From an uncultured bacterium (GTDB taxonomy: Bacteria; Myxococcota_A; UBA796; CAJQPC01): 60,203 nt of DNA. Each line of letters opens with the position of its first letter. Position 1 is the first letter of the stretch. Location: the NCBI GenBank assembly GCA_905480105.1, contig CAJQPC010000031.1, forward strand, positions 1 to 60,203, in the 5' to 3' direction. This document shows positions 9,059-17,053 of this stretch, in pieces. The position numbers were made by a program, and so were the translations under genes. The notes beneath the pieces were generated by a model. It was not told the origin of the DNA, ran no database searches, and was given only the letters and a program-made list of their open reading frames with translations.

Positions 9059-10495
9059 CTATCGCTGCATACCGACGGGGCCCGCCGGGTCGGCTGTACG
9101 AGAGCCCGTCCTGTGGTCCATGCCCAGCATAAAGAGCTCAAAGTCATTTGGGTTGTTGTCTTCGAAGGCACCAGGAGGTGCGGGGACCTCTCCGGCAGTC
9201 ATGGGTCGGACCAAGCGTGGCGTGACGAAAATCATCAGCTCTGTCTCGTCGCGAATGTGCTTGGTGTAGCTGAACAGCGAGCCAATAATCGGTATCTCAC
9301 CTAGAACGGGGATGTTTGCACGGCTGTAGCGCAGTCCCTCGCTGATCAAACCGGCCACCGCAAAGGTCATTCCGTTGCGGACGCGAAGGTGTGTGCTGGC
9401 CTTGCGACTGAGAAAGCCGGGGATCTCGATTCCAGTAATTCTGGTCGAGGTGCTGTTGTCGATCTCGCTTACCTCGAAGTACATGCGCAGGTCGATGACC
9501 TGGCCGCCGAGCACAGTGGGCACAAAGGAGAGCTTGACGCCATACTCCTTAAATTCCAGCGTGATTCGGTTGTTGTTTTGAGCCACGGGAATGGGGATTT
9601 CCCCACCAGCCAGCAGCTCCGCCTCTTGGCCGGAGAGCACCACCAAGGTGGGCTCGGCACGAATCTTGGTGATGTCGTGCTGCTCTAAAACGGAGAGCAC
9701 CGCTGCCAAGTCTACGCCTTCCCCAAGGAGGAGCGGAATGGCAAAGGCTCCGGTACCTGCGGAGAGCGCGGCGCCGCCGTTGACCAGTGTTTGGAAGTTG
9801 TCCCCATCGACCACGTCGGGCATCTGTACAAAGCCCCGGTCACCGGTGGTGCCGGGGCTGACCGAGCCAGTCATCACACCGGGACCGATGTCCTCGCTTC
9901 CCCAGAGCCAGTTCAAGCCCATTTCGCGGGTCGCGGTGCGGCTCACTTCGGCGAACACCACTTCGAGTTGAACCTGATGGTCACCGCGAACGCTGAGCAG
10001 GTTGACGAACTCAGGGTCGTAGATCCGAGCAACCGCGGCGATGCGCTCCAGGGTGGGCAGGTCTGCCACGCTGCCCTCCACGACAAGGCGGTCTTCGAGA
10101 GGGTAGGCGCGGGGAGCTACTGCATCTTCGCCGACGATGTCGTTGACACGTCGAATCATCTCCGAGAGATCCCGGTGGATGGTCAACTCAATGACCGTGG
10201 GATGCTCGACGTCATCGCGGTACCAAATCCAAAGGTCGGTCGTTCCGACCGCCAGTCCTCGGATTTGGAACTGACCGGCCTCCAACAAGCGGACTTCTGC
10301 GACCTGGTCGTTGGAGATCAGCACCCTGTGGAAGGGCCGCCCGCTCTTTTGGATGGTGGACTGACCTACCTCAACGTCGAGCCAAGTCTGTCGAGTCTCC
10401 TGGGCGTGTGCCGTTGTTGGAGCAAGTAGTGTGCCGGCTCCGATCGCCAGGCCCAATCCCAAAACCAATGCCTTTGCTGCTTTCATACCGCGCAT
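9059..10495 (-). CDS. cpaC: Flp pilus outer-membrane secretin CpaC (RcpA)
   Basis: Secretin of 478 aa that forms the outer-membrane channel of the Flp pilus. A signal peptide ends near residue 31 (THAQE). The N-terminal pilus-assembly domain covers about 35-110, followed by a BON-like region, and the secretin barrel domain runs from about 175 to 435. The VPVLGEIPIIGSLFSY motif near the C-terminus is the usual secretin signature. I use the first ATG because AAGGA lies about 9 nt upstream; a second ATG three codons later is possible. It is 30 nt after cpaB. Confidence 0.94.
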   Translation of the reverse strand: MRGMKAAKALVLGLGLAIGAGTLLAPTTAHAQETRQTWLDVEVGQSTIQKSGRPFHRVLISNDQVAEVRLLEAGQFQIRGLAVGTTDLWIWYRDDVEHPTVIELTIHRDLSEMIRRVNDIVGEDAVAPRAYPLEDRLVVEGSVADLPTLERIAAVARIYDPEFVNLLSVRGDHQVQLEVVFAEVSRTATREMGLNWLWGSEDIGPGVMTGSVSPGTTGDRGFVQMPDVVDGDNFQTLVNGGAALSAGTGAFAIPLLLGEGVDLAAVLSVLEQHDITKIRAEPTLVVLSGQEAELLAGGEIPIPVAQNNNRITLEFKEYGVKLSFVPTVLGGQVIDLRMYFEVSEIDNSTSTRITGIEIPGFLSRKASTHLRVRNGMTFAVAGLISEGLRYSRANIPVLGEIPIIGSLFSYTKHIRDETELMIFVTPRLVRPMTAGEVPAPPGAFEDNNPNDFELFMLGMDHRTGSRTADPAGPVGMQR

Positions 10496-10525
10496 CTGCT
10501 CAATCCTTCGAAAGTGTGCTGGGGC

Positions 10526-11524
10526 TCAGCGGCCCTTGCGGCCCTTGTCTTCGATCACTTTTCCGTCTTCGCCAACGGTGTAGCCCGTGGTGCTCGAACC
10601 CTGGATGACCTGGGCTCCATTGGTGGGGGCGGCGTTGGCTGCGTTTTTGCCGTTGCTTTTGCCCTGTGTGCTTTTCATAGGACGAGGTGGGGTCTCGTAT
10701 CGCTCCAAGCCAATCAGCTCGTCCACAATCACACCGTTCTCTTCGACACGGTTGATATCGATGTCCGCGCGCAGGGCCAAGACAATCTCGCCCTTGGCTT
10801 GGGCCAGGGCCAACTGCTCAGCCTCGCCAGGCGTGACCTCGAGGGTAATGGTTCGTTTGCCCTTGACTACGCCGTTATTTTTGGTCGCCTTTCTCTTCTT
10901 GGCCTTGGTGCCCTTCTCGGTGCCCTTCTCCTGCTCGTCTCCATAGTTGCCGTTCAGGCTGTCGCCGATGGCAAGCACCTTGATCCCTTGGAGCAGAATC
11001 TTGGAGACCGCCCGGGTGTTCAGCGCGTCTTTGTCGTCAGGTTTGATGACGACGATGACGTCTACGTAGTTCAGGGGCTGGATAAAGCCGGCTACCGCTT
11101 CCTCGGCCTTGACCGCAATAGAGACGGCTCTCTTACCGGGCAGAATCAGGGCATTTAGGCCGACTCCCGACTCACGCCTTGCGAGCCGCTCGGTGCGCAG
11201 GATCTCTTGGGCTAAGACCCGTTCCTTGGGGATCCGACCCAGGACGGCATCCTTTGATGTGAAGGTCACGTCCGCGGGGACGATTTCAGGAACGAGTTTG
11301 ACCACTGCAATATCTTCCTCACCGATGGGCAAGCCCATGTAGAGGTTCCTTGTCGCGACCACCACATCGACTGTCTCTTGGGGTTTGCTGGCCTTTTCAA
11401 GCTGGTTCTCTGCCCTACGAAGAAGCTGGACAACCAAAAAGACGGCCAAGGCGGCTGCGACCACCGACACGCCCAAGAAGAGGTAGGCCCGTCCGCGACC
11501 GCCCGTCTGTTGACGTTGCTGCAT
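10526..11524 (-). CDS. cpaB: Flp pilus assembly protein CpaB (RcpC)
   Basis: CpaB/RcpC family protein of 332 aa with an N-terminal membrane helix (about 12-34) and a SAF domain (about 48-115). The VVATRNLYMGLPI segment is typical of the family, followed by a conserved KRAVSIAVKAEEAVAGFIQPLN region. The protein is periplasmic, anchored to the inner membrane, and is thought to link the secretin to the peptidoglycan or to the rest of the machine. A Lys-rich insert (about 205-220) lies inside the second half. It starts with ATG and is separated from the flp pilin gene by about 280 bp that carries two hairpins. Confidence 0.9.
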   Translation of the reverse strand: MQQRQQTGGRGRAYLFLGVSVVAAALAVFLVVQLLRRAENQLEKASKPQETVDVVVATRNLYMGLPIGEEDIAVVKLVPEIVPADVTFTSKDAVLGRIPKERVLAQEILRTERLARRESGVGLNALILPGKRAVSIAVKAEEAVAGFIQPLNYVDVIVVIKPDDKDALNTRAVSKILLQGIKVLAIGDSLNGNYGDEQEKGTEKGTKAKKRKATKNNGVVKGKRTITLEVTPGEAEQLALAQAKGEIVLALRADIDINRVEENGVIVDELIGLERYETPPRPMKSTQGKSNGKNAANAAPTNGAQVIQGSSTTGYTVGEDGKVIEDKGRKGR

Positions 11525-11722
11525 GTGTTGCGCTCTCCAGGTACTCAGGGAGTATAGGCCGAGGGGTGTTTCGGATGCAGGTTCAGCCGAGGGCCGGCAC
11601 CTAGCCCTTGGCCCACGCGTGGGTGGGCAAGTAGGTCTGTCCCAAAATGGGGAAGCTGAGTATTAGAAGGGTCGAGGCCGTAAAAGCGTCGAAGCGATCT
11701 ATTCCCTCTACCCCAGAGCACA

Positions 11723-11759
11723 CCAAGGCCAGGGACCCTGGTTTAGGGCCTGACCTTGG
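11723..11759 (-). terminator. Strong hairpin between flp and cpaB
   Basis: An 11-bp stem (one G-U pair) is formed by 11723-11733 and 11749-11759, and the interior can pair further (CCC with GGG). It lies downstream of flp and upstream of cpaB on the minus strand. No U-run follows, so it may be an mRNA stability or processing element, or an attenuator, rather than a plain terminator. The rest of the 280-bp gap shows no gene. Confidence 0.5.
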
Positions 11760-11772
11760 CGTTGAGTGCCGA

Positions 11773-11794
11773 AAGGGCGTCCGAAGGCGCCCTT
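11773..11794 (-). terminator. UUCG-loop hairpin after the flp pilin gene
   Basis: A 9-bp GC-rich stem (one G-U pair) closes a TTCG tetraloop when read on the minus strand, 11 nt after the flp stop codon. Only three T residues follow, so termination would be partial. With the second hairpin further on, it could make pilin transcripts more abundant than those of the assembly genes downstream. Confidence 0.55.
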
Positions 11795-11805
11795 CATACA
11801 GCGAC

Positions 11806-11973
11806 TCAGGAAGCGGCGGTGTTCACGGTGGATGCCACGTTGCTGAACAAGGTGTCCAGGGAGCCACCGAGTGCTGTCAGGGCAGCGATGATGGCCACGG
11901 CAACCAGGCCGGCGATGAGGCCGTACTCGATTGCAGTTGCGCCGGACTCGTCGTTGATGAATGCCTTGATCAT
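11806..11973 (-). CDS. flp: Flp/Fap-type pilin
   Basis: Small type IVb prepilin of 55 aa. It carries the leader MIKAFINDESG, the cleavage site after Gly11, and then ATAIEYGLIAGL, with the diagnostic Glu at +5 and Tyr at +6. A hydrophobic helix of about 20 residues follows, then a short Ser/Thr-rich tail. I choose the ATG at 11973 because a GGAG lies 6 nt before it. An ATG four codons upstream (11985) has no ribosome-binding site of its own and itself contributes that GGAG. It is the first gene of the Tad locus. No prepilin peptidase gene (TadV/CpaA) is in the window, so processing depends on a gene elsewhere. Confidence 0.93.
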   Translation of the reverse strand: MIKAFINDESGATAIEYGLIAGLVAVAIIAALTALGGSLDTLFSNVASTVNTAAS

Positions 11974-12093
11974 TTTGAACTCCATGGCCGCTTCGCGGCG
12001 AATTGAAATAAGAGGAAATCAGTTTCCGAGGACGGCCGGCGCCTTCGTTGTTAACAGGTGTAGCAGTACTTCTCCGACAAAGCAAGAGAATCT

Positions 12094-12109
12094 GAGACAT
12101 TCAGAGACA
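12094..12109. repeat. 16-nt direct repeat, copy 1
   Basis: The sequence GAGACATTCAGAGACA is identical to the copy at 12418-12433, in the same orientation, 324 bp apart. It could be a regulator binding site for the flp promoter or the scar of a duplication or insertion. The function is unknown. Confidence 0.6.
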
Positions 12110-12187
12110 TCGTTCGATTGCCTTCGGTTACAGACGGGTCTGGGATGTCCATTGGTGGTCGCAGGCCGCTTGTTAGCGCCAAAGCGC

Positions 12188-12225
12188 CAGCCTGGGTCTT
12201 CGCCGCCAGCCCGGGTCTTCGCCGC
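12188..12225. repeat. 19-nt tandem duplication
   Basis: Two head-to-tail 19-nt units (12188-12206 and 12207-12225) differ at one base and share the core GGGTCTTCGCCGC. They lie inside the region bounded by the 16-nt direct repeats. Probably slippage or a small duplication; no function is evident. Confidence 0.6.
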
Positions 12226-12417
12226 CAGTCATGTCGTCAAGTCGGGGCAATGCAATGGGCAAAACACCACTCTCGATAGGTGGGTCGATCGGGCCAGCTG
12301 CCTCGACCCCGGCTTGACGTGCGAGTTGGGAAGCAGCAAGGATCGCGGGAATGGGGCCTGGGCTGATGCCATTCTCGCTGGCGGAAGCGAAGTTTCCAGC
12401 CCAAGCCTCGTAAACTG

Positions 12418-12433
12418 GAGACATTCAGAGACA
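12418..12433. repeat. 16-nt direct repeat, copy 2
   Basis: Second exact copy of the 16-nt sequence at 12094-12109, located just after the 3' end of the RNase D gene (which is on the minus strand). Confidence 0.6.
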
Positions 12434-12453
12434 AACAGAGGGAGAGGCTTGGT

Positions 12454-13578
12454 TTATTCAGGCATTCGGATAGAGGACCCATGTCGAATGAAGTTCGACA
12501 TGTTGGGTTCCAACAGGGTTTTTCGCCAGCCAGAGTGAAGATTTCCCGCCAGCGCCTCGTCTCGAGCTTCGATGGGCAGCAGCAGTTTGTCCGATACTCC
12601 GGTCTCCAGAGCCCGCAGGGATAAAAATGCGTCCAAGCACGCCCTACGCGCACGGCTACGTTCATTGTTGATCGGCTGCTTGGGCGGTTGGTCTTTGGCG
12701 CTGGCTGCGATGAGCTCCAGGAGGAGTTCGCCCTTTTCTTTAAGGAGTCGCTTTGGAAAGCGGCGATTCGCGGACAGCTCTTCAACGCTGGTGGGAAGGC
12801 GCCGTGCCAGGTCGATCAGGAGTCCATCTCCCAAAACTTGCCGTGTGGGCTGGTCCCTCTCTCGTGCTCTTTTCTCACGCCAAGTGCACAGGGCCACCAG
12901 GGCGCAGAGGGAGCGGGAGTCCAAAACTCGTGCCACTCCAAAGCGGCGCCAAGACTGGTTGGCTGGGGGTAGGGTCAGCGCGGCGTGGGTGCGCTCTGCG
13001 GTGCAAGCGGCCAAGGCTTGGTGTAGTTCCGGGGGCAGACGGTCCTGTAGGGCCTGGGTCAGAGGGTGCAGGTAGCGCACGTCGTCTGCTGCGTACTCCT
13101 GCTGTTCCTTGGAGAGGGGGCGCTTCTTCCAGTCGGAGAGTGTCGAGCCCTTGGTCAGGGATACCCCCAAGACTTCGCGGCAGAGGTCAGTAAGGGATTT
13201 TGGGTGTCCCATTCCGCAGAATCCGGCCATGAGCTGCGGATCCTGAAGATTCTTCACCTCAAGCCCGCAGCGTTTGGCGAGCAGAGGAAGGTCCTGCCCT
13301 GGTGCGTGCAAGATCAGCGAAGCGTTGGCGAGTACCTGACCCAGGGGCCGAAGATCTGGCAGGGCCAGGGGGTCGATCAAGATGGCCTGGCCGGCGGCGG
13401 TCGCCAGCTGGATGAGCATGAGCCTGGGGCTGTAGCGGTGCTCGGAATGAAACTCCGTGTCGATAGCGATGCGATGCCCCGCTGCCACCGCAAGCCTTAG
13501 GTGCTCCAGGGTTTCGCTCAGGGCCTCTGGAGTGTCCACCCAAGTTGGGGTGGCTACCACGACCAGCCCGCACGCCAT
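12454..13578 (-). CDS. rnd: Ribonuclease D
   Basis: 3'-5' exoribonuclease of 374 aa of the RNase D family. The DEDDy nuclease domain shows the IAIDTEFHSE motif (Exo I, near residue 36) and the Exo III region ending YAADDVRYLHPL. An HRDC domain follows around VALCTWREKRARERD, and the C-terminus carries the usual GWRKTLL segment. RNase D matures tRNA 3' ends. I start at the ATG at 13578, which has AAGGTGG just upstream; the longer frame has no better site. It overlaps the 3' end of the upstream gene by 25 nt, so the two are probably co-transcribed. A 23-nt perfect palindrome lies inside the last codons (12480-12502). Confidence 0.92.
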   Translation of the reverse strand: MACGLVVVATPTWVDTPEALSETLEHLRLAVAAGHRIAIDTEFHSEHRYSPRLMLIQLATAAGQAILIDPLALPDLRPLGQVLANASLILHAPGQDLPLLAKRCGLEVKNLQDPQLMAGFCGMGHPKSLTDLCREVLGVSLTKGSTLSDWKKRPLSKEQQEYAADDVRYLHPLTQALQDRLPPELHQALAACTAERTHAALTLPPANQSWRRFGVARVLDSRSLCALVALCTWREKRARERDQPTRQVLGDGLLIDLARRLPTSVEELSANRRFPKRLLKEKGELLLELIAASAKDQPPKQPINNERSRARRACLDAFLSLRALETGVSDKLLLPIEARDEALAGNLHSGWRKTLLEPNMSNFIRHGSSIRMPE

Positions 13579-14123
13579 TGACCACCTTGTTTCGGTGCAA
13601 CCCAGCGTTCTTGACGGAGAGTTCGGGTGCCTGTGCACTCACGAAGCTCCAGAACCCGATGGCCCGTGTGGGTGACCTGCGAGAGTTCGACCCAGCTCTC
13701 TTCTGGTCCGGCCCAGTCCAGCAAGCTCTTGGCCGACACCCGCGCAGGGTTTGGACAGCCGGGGCTGAGCAGCGGGGCTAGAACCTGGGCCAGGTCCTGT
13801 GCATCGCGGGCCAAGAAGACTGCGTGACCATCTGCGCTCAGAGACGCGCCAAAACGCACACCCAACGCTTGCGGAAGTGCCTCGTGGGGGGCCGCCAATA
13901 GGCTACTCGGCAATTTGGAACGTTCCTTATCGGAGATCGGCTCCTGGCTTAGCAGGTACTCCCCGTTGCCCAGTTCGACCATTCGTCCCGCCATCGACGC
14001 CACCACGTCGATGGCAAAGGTCGGATTCACAGGCTGCACAAAGAGCGCCCACACTCCATGCCCTTGCCGCTGCACGGAGATCGTTTGTGCGCCCTCTGGC
14101 AGGGTATTCGGTCCGGCGTTCAT
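13554..14123 (-). CDS. Hypothetical protein upstream of RNase D
   Basis: Protein of 189 aa that I do not recognise. It has no signal peptide and no transmembrane helix, and looks like a soluble alpha/beta protein. The start at 14123 is preferred over longer frames because AAGGA lies 6 nt upstream and because it leaves about 60 bp for divergent promoters with the lipoprotein gene on the other strand. The 3' end overlaps the RNase D start, which suggests translational coupling. No conserved motif lets me propose a function. Confidence 0.7.
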   Translation of the reverse strand: MNAGPNTLPEGAQTISVQRQGHGVWALFVQPVNPTFAIDVVASMAGRMVELGNGEYLLSQEPISDKERSKLPSSLLAAPHEALPQALGVRFGASLSADGHAVFLARDAQDLAQVLAPLLSPGCPNPARVSAKSLLDWAGPEESWVELSQVTHTGHRVLELRECTGTRTLRQERWVAPKQGGQWRAGWSW

Positions 14124-14184
14124 CGGTGTCCTTAGCGAGGCACCGAGCATACCCGCACAGTCCCAATTCCGATAGGATGTGTGC

Positions 14185-15186
14185 ATGATCTCGACCGCGT
14201 CTTTGCTCCTTGCTGCTTGCACCAGCTCCAGTTCTACACTCCCTGGCTCGGCGCTTTACAGCCTCGGAACGCCAGAGACCCTTCCTGCCAGTGAGGCGGT
14301 GGCCGCTGCCGATCTCGATGGCGACGGCCTCGACGAGGTCCTGCGCTTCAGTCAGGGTCGCCTGGAGTGGGCGGGCGGCAGCGCGGAACTCGGAGGCGTC
14401 TTTCAGCGGGCGGCTCGAGGAGACGTGGACGGGGATGGCAAGGAAGAGGCGTTGATCGCCACGGGAATTGGACGAAGTGATCGAGATTCTCCGGCTCGAA
14501 TCTGGGCCGTCGGCGACGATGGGGTCAGTCTACTTATCGAGCGTGCAGGTCCCAGGGCGCAGGTGCCGGAGCTTCGGGTGGTGGACGGTAGGGTGTGGGC
14601 TGCACTGTTTGGTGCCGACAACGTGGTGCAGGCTGGCTGGATCCAGGACGAGGATCTAAAGGTCGAACAGAGCGCCAAGTTGGCCCTCCGCCAGGTCCCA
14701 AGTAGCCAAGGCGTCGTGGTCGGACGGGTCTATGGAGACCAGCCCAAGAGTGACGGGGATCTCACTCTGCACGGGGCTCAAGGAGACACCCTGCTCCCCA
14801 GTCACCGGGGCGTTCGCAGCATGGCGCTGGGAGATCTGGACGGGGATGGCCAAGAGGAGCTGTTGATTGGCGATGGCTGGCACTACGCCTATGGCACCCA
14901 GGCCCAAGGACGGGTGGCGGTTCTCTCCGGTTCGGACTGGAGTGAGATCCGGGTCATCGCCCATTTTCCCCAGGACTACAGCGCCCAAGAGATCGAGGTT
15001 CACGAAGGCCGCGTCTTGGTCTTGGGCACGAAAAATGTGCACTTGCTTCAGCGGGACGCTCTGGGATGGCGGGATCTTGTGGTCGCACAGACTTCGGAGG
15101 GAGGATCAATCGCATGGGTCCAAGGGGCTGAAGGTCCGGCGGTCGTGGTCGCTGGTGACCCAACCCGGCTGATTCCGCTGCGATGA
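14185..15186 (+). CDS. FG-GAP/VCBS-repeat lipoprotein
   Basis: Putative lipoprotein of 333 aa. The short signal MISTASLLLAAC has its lipobox Cys at residue 12. The mature protein contains beta-propeller (FG-GAP/VCBS-like) repeats with Ca-binding DxDGDG loops, seen as AADLDGDGLDEVL, RGDVDGDGKEEAL and LGDLDGDGQEELL. Such proteins form extracellular or periplasmic propellers. The ATG at 14185 has AGGA 5 nt upstream; an ATG two codons earlier is also possible. It is transcribed away from the RNase D pair. The ligand is unknown. Confidence 0.82.
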   Translation: MISTASLLLAACTSSSSTLPGSALYSLGTPETLPASEAVAAADLDGDGLDEVLRFSQGRLEWAGGSAELGGVFQRAARGDVDGDGKEEALIATGIGRSDRDSPARIWAVGDDGVSLLIERAGPRAQVPELRVVDGRVWAALFGADNVVQAGWIQDEDLKVEQSAKLALRQVPSSQGVVVGRVYGDQPKSDGDLTLHGAQGDTLLPSHRGVRSMALGDLDGDGQEELLIGDGWHYAYGTQAQGRVAVLSGSDWSEIRVIAHFPQDYSAQEIEVHEGRVLVLGTKNVHLLQRDALGWRDLVVAQTSEGGSIAWVQGAEGPAVVVAGDPTRLIPLR

Positions 15187-15234
15187 TTCTTCTGCTCCAC
15201 CTGAATCCATAGCTTTCCCCTGACAGAGCGTTCG

Positions 15235-16146
15235 TTGCCCATCAATCTCCGCCATTTCCGCCCCCGGGCGGCCGCACACAGGCCTGAACTGGATCTGCTC
15301 CAGACCCAGTGTTGGGAAGATGAGGACTTGGTTGTCGAGCACCTGGGCGGACCCGGCCGGGTGGGAGCGGTGATCGAAGGGGGTGACAGTGTTTTGGCGC
15401 TGGCGCTCTCTGGGGCCGAACTCGTCGCTTGGGGAAGCCCAGCGGAGCAAGCCTTGCTGGAGCTCAAGCTCGTCGGCACCCGCTTGCGTCATCCAGAGTA
15501 TCTGCAGCTGCTCGGGTTGCTGGACCCGGGTCGGCGACTGACGCTGTACCACCTGGTTCGCCCGAATCTCAGCGCGGCAAGTCGCAGATACTGGGATCAG
15601 CACGAGCCCACGCTCCGCGTTGGAATTCTCTCGCAGGGCCATTTTGAGCGTGGGCTGACCCGTCTTCGGGAGCGTGTACTGCCGGTCGCGATGGGGGGGC
15701 GCTTGGACCGGCTCTTGGCCGTACAGGACATGGGTGAACAGCTGGAAATCCTCGCAGAATTAAGAATGTCCAGGCGTTGGCGGGCGTTGGACCATCTGAC
15801 GGAGCGTGGCTTGCGCGAAGGGGTCGAGCGCGCTCTGGCGCAGCGGCTTGTGCACGACTGTGGTCCGTTGCTTTGGCTCTTCCTGGGCCACTACCCAAAG
15901 CTGAAGGGCTGCGGTCGCCGCTACCTGTTGCCGGAAAATTATGCAGCACTGGGCGCGCTGCAAGGGCGAATCCAGATCCAAACACAGCCAGCGCAGCTCG
16001 ATCGTTTGCACGTGGGCCACAGTGGCGGCAAGAGTGATGCGGCGACGGTCCTTTCCTGGGGGCAAGAGCATCCGAAGGGTCGGGACTTAGGGGGAATATC
16101 TCTTCGTGGATCCGGTGCTCTCAGGGCTCCGCGAGGGGGAGGCTGA
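15235..16146 (+). CDS. DUF3419 (BtaA-like) protein, degenerate
   Basis: Protein of 303 aa matching the DUF3419/BtaA family, whose characterised members transfer the 3-amino-3-carboxypropyl group of SAM to diacylglycerol in betaine-lipid synthesis. Family landmarks visible are QCWEDEDL, a glycine-rich turn GGDSVLALAL, LLELKL, YWD, HFERGL and RYLLPENYAAL. The acidic residue normally found in the AVDLNP-like SAM-ribose motif is missing here (VAWGSPAEQ). The C-terminal FNLSD region is not recognisable, and the protein is shorter than usual. It may be inactive or altered in specificity. The start is TTG with little ribosome-binding support. The 3' end overlaps the convergent gene by 26 nt. Confidence 0.75.
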   Translation: MPINLRHFRPRAAAHRPELDLLQTQCWEDEDLVVEHLGGPGRVGAVIEGGDSVLALALSGAELVAWGSPAEQALLELKLVGTRLRHPEYLQLLGLLDPGRRLTLYHLVRPNLSAASRRYWDQHEPTLRVGILSQGHFERGLTRLRERVLPVAMGGRLDRLLAVQDMGEQLEILAELRMSRRWRALDHLTERGLREGVERALAQRLVHDCGPLLWLFLGHYPKLKGCGRRYLLPENYAALGALQGRIQIQTQPAQLDRLHVGHSGGKSDAATVLSWGQEHPKGRDLGGISLRGSGALRAPRGGG

Positions 16147-16969
16147 GCTGAATCTGTAGGCTGTTTCCTGTCGTCGAGGTCAGCTCGACCCGGCCCCCGG
16201 CGGACCCCACTATGCGGTGCACTGGCGCGGTGGAAAAGGCGTTGCCCAGGCTTACTGGGATGTCGCTGTAGACATCGACCTGGAGGTGATCTCTCAGCTC
16301 GATGGCGCTCACATTGGCCTGGGTTGCGCCCTGTTGAGCGCTCGACATGAGCAGATGTAGCACCGCTCGGGCGGTCTTGGCTGTGCCCAAGCGTGTCGGC
16401 CGGAGCGATGGGTCGGTCTGCACGCCGATGCGAAGGCCTGTGGCGGTCTGTGCCAGGGTTGCTGCGGCCTGGACTGCGGCGATCGCGTTGCCTGGGGTGA
16501 GGTCATCGCGGGTCAGAACGCGGCCCGCGCGGACGACTTGGCGCAGGACCTGCTCGGAGGCTTGGCTTTTCAGTGCCCGGTTCAGTGCGTCGACCAAGAC
16601 CGAGGCGCTCAAGAGTTCACTGGACTGACCACTGTCCTGGCGGCGCCGATGAAAGCTGAGCATGCGTTGCACATCACTGGCACGCAGGGGCAGACTCAAC
16701 CAGTCGGCGGCTCCCGCGCGCAACTTGCGGCGTGCGGTCTCTGCGTCGTCCCGGCCGAGTAACACCAAGTCCAGCTGGGGCAGGGCCTTGAGCTGGGTGT
16801 GGATTGGGGATTCGGTGGTCAGGGCCAGACGCAGTTGGTGTCGCTGAACCAGGGTCTTGGCGTCTTGAAAATTCTCCGCTTCGTAGAGGCGTAAACCTTG
16901 GGCCTGCAGGATGGGCCTGAAGGCAGCCACCTGGGTGGCGGAACTCAAGAGAAGGGCTTCTACGGACAT
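16121..16969 (-). CDS. Pseudo-receiver and pseudo-HATPase protein
   Basis: Protein of 282 aa that looks like a response-regulator receiver (about 1-110) followed by a histidine-kinase-like ATPase fold (about 150-280). The catalytic parts are gone. The receiver lacks the acidic pair and the phospho-Asp, and the conserved Lys-Pro is Leu-Pro (LSLPLRASD). The ATPase domain keeps a pattern resembling N-box helices (LHLLMSSAQQ) and the closing LQIQLSLPL strand, but has no clear N box or G1 DxGxG. I infer a non-enzymatic scaffold or regulator. The domain assignment is by fold pattern and is moderate at best. Confidence 0.6.
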   Translation of the reverse strand: MSVEALLLSSATQVAAFRPILQAQGLRLYEAENFQDAKTLVQRHQLRLALTTESPIHTQLKALPQLDLVLLGRDDAETARRKLRAGAADWLSLPLRASDVQRMLSFHRRRQDSGQSSELLSASVLVDALNRALKSQASEQVLRQVVRAGRVLTRDDLTPGNAIAAVQAAATLAQTATGLRIGVQTDPSLRPTRLGTAKTARAVLHLLMSSAQQGATQANVSAIELRDHLQVDVYSDIPVSLGNAFSTAPVHRIVGSAGGRVELTSTTGNSLQIQLSLPLAEP

Positions 16970-17053
16970 GCACTTATTGTAGCGGCACAGGAGATGACGC
17001 TGTGAAATCTAAGCGACGACTTGCGGCGTCTATGAAGGGGGGGATCTGGAAGT

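Larger units (their letters stand above)
11986..12453. promoter_or_regulatory. Intergenic region upstream of flp with repeats
   Basis: This gap of about 470 bp lies between flp and RNase D, both on the minus strand, so it should hold the flp promoter. A weak sigma70-like match (TTGCTT, 17 nt, TACACC, minus strand) lies about 12068-12096. Two exact 16-nt copies of GAGACATTCAGAGACA lie at 12094-12109 and 12418-12433, and a 19-nt tandem duplication with one mismatch lies at 12188-12225. A possible 83-codon frame on the minus strand (12173-12424) has no ribosome-binding site and I do not call it. Confidence 0.4.

Noticed and set aside
12173..12424. 83-codon minus-strand frame between flp and RNase D
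   Set aside because: It begins inside the 16-nt repeat, has no ribosome-binding site and no recognisable domain.
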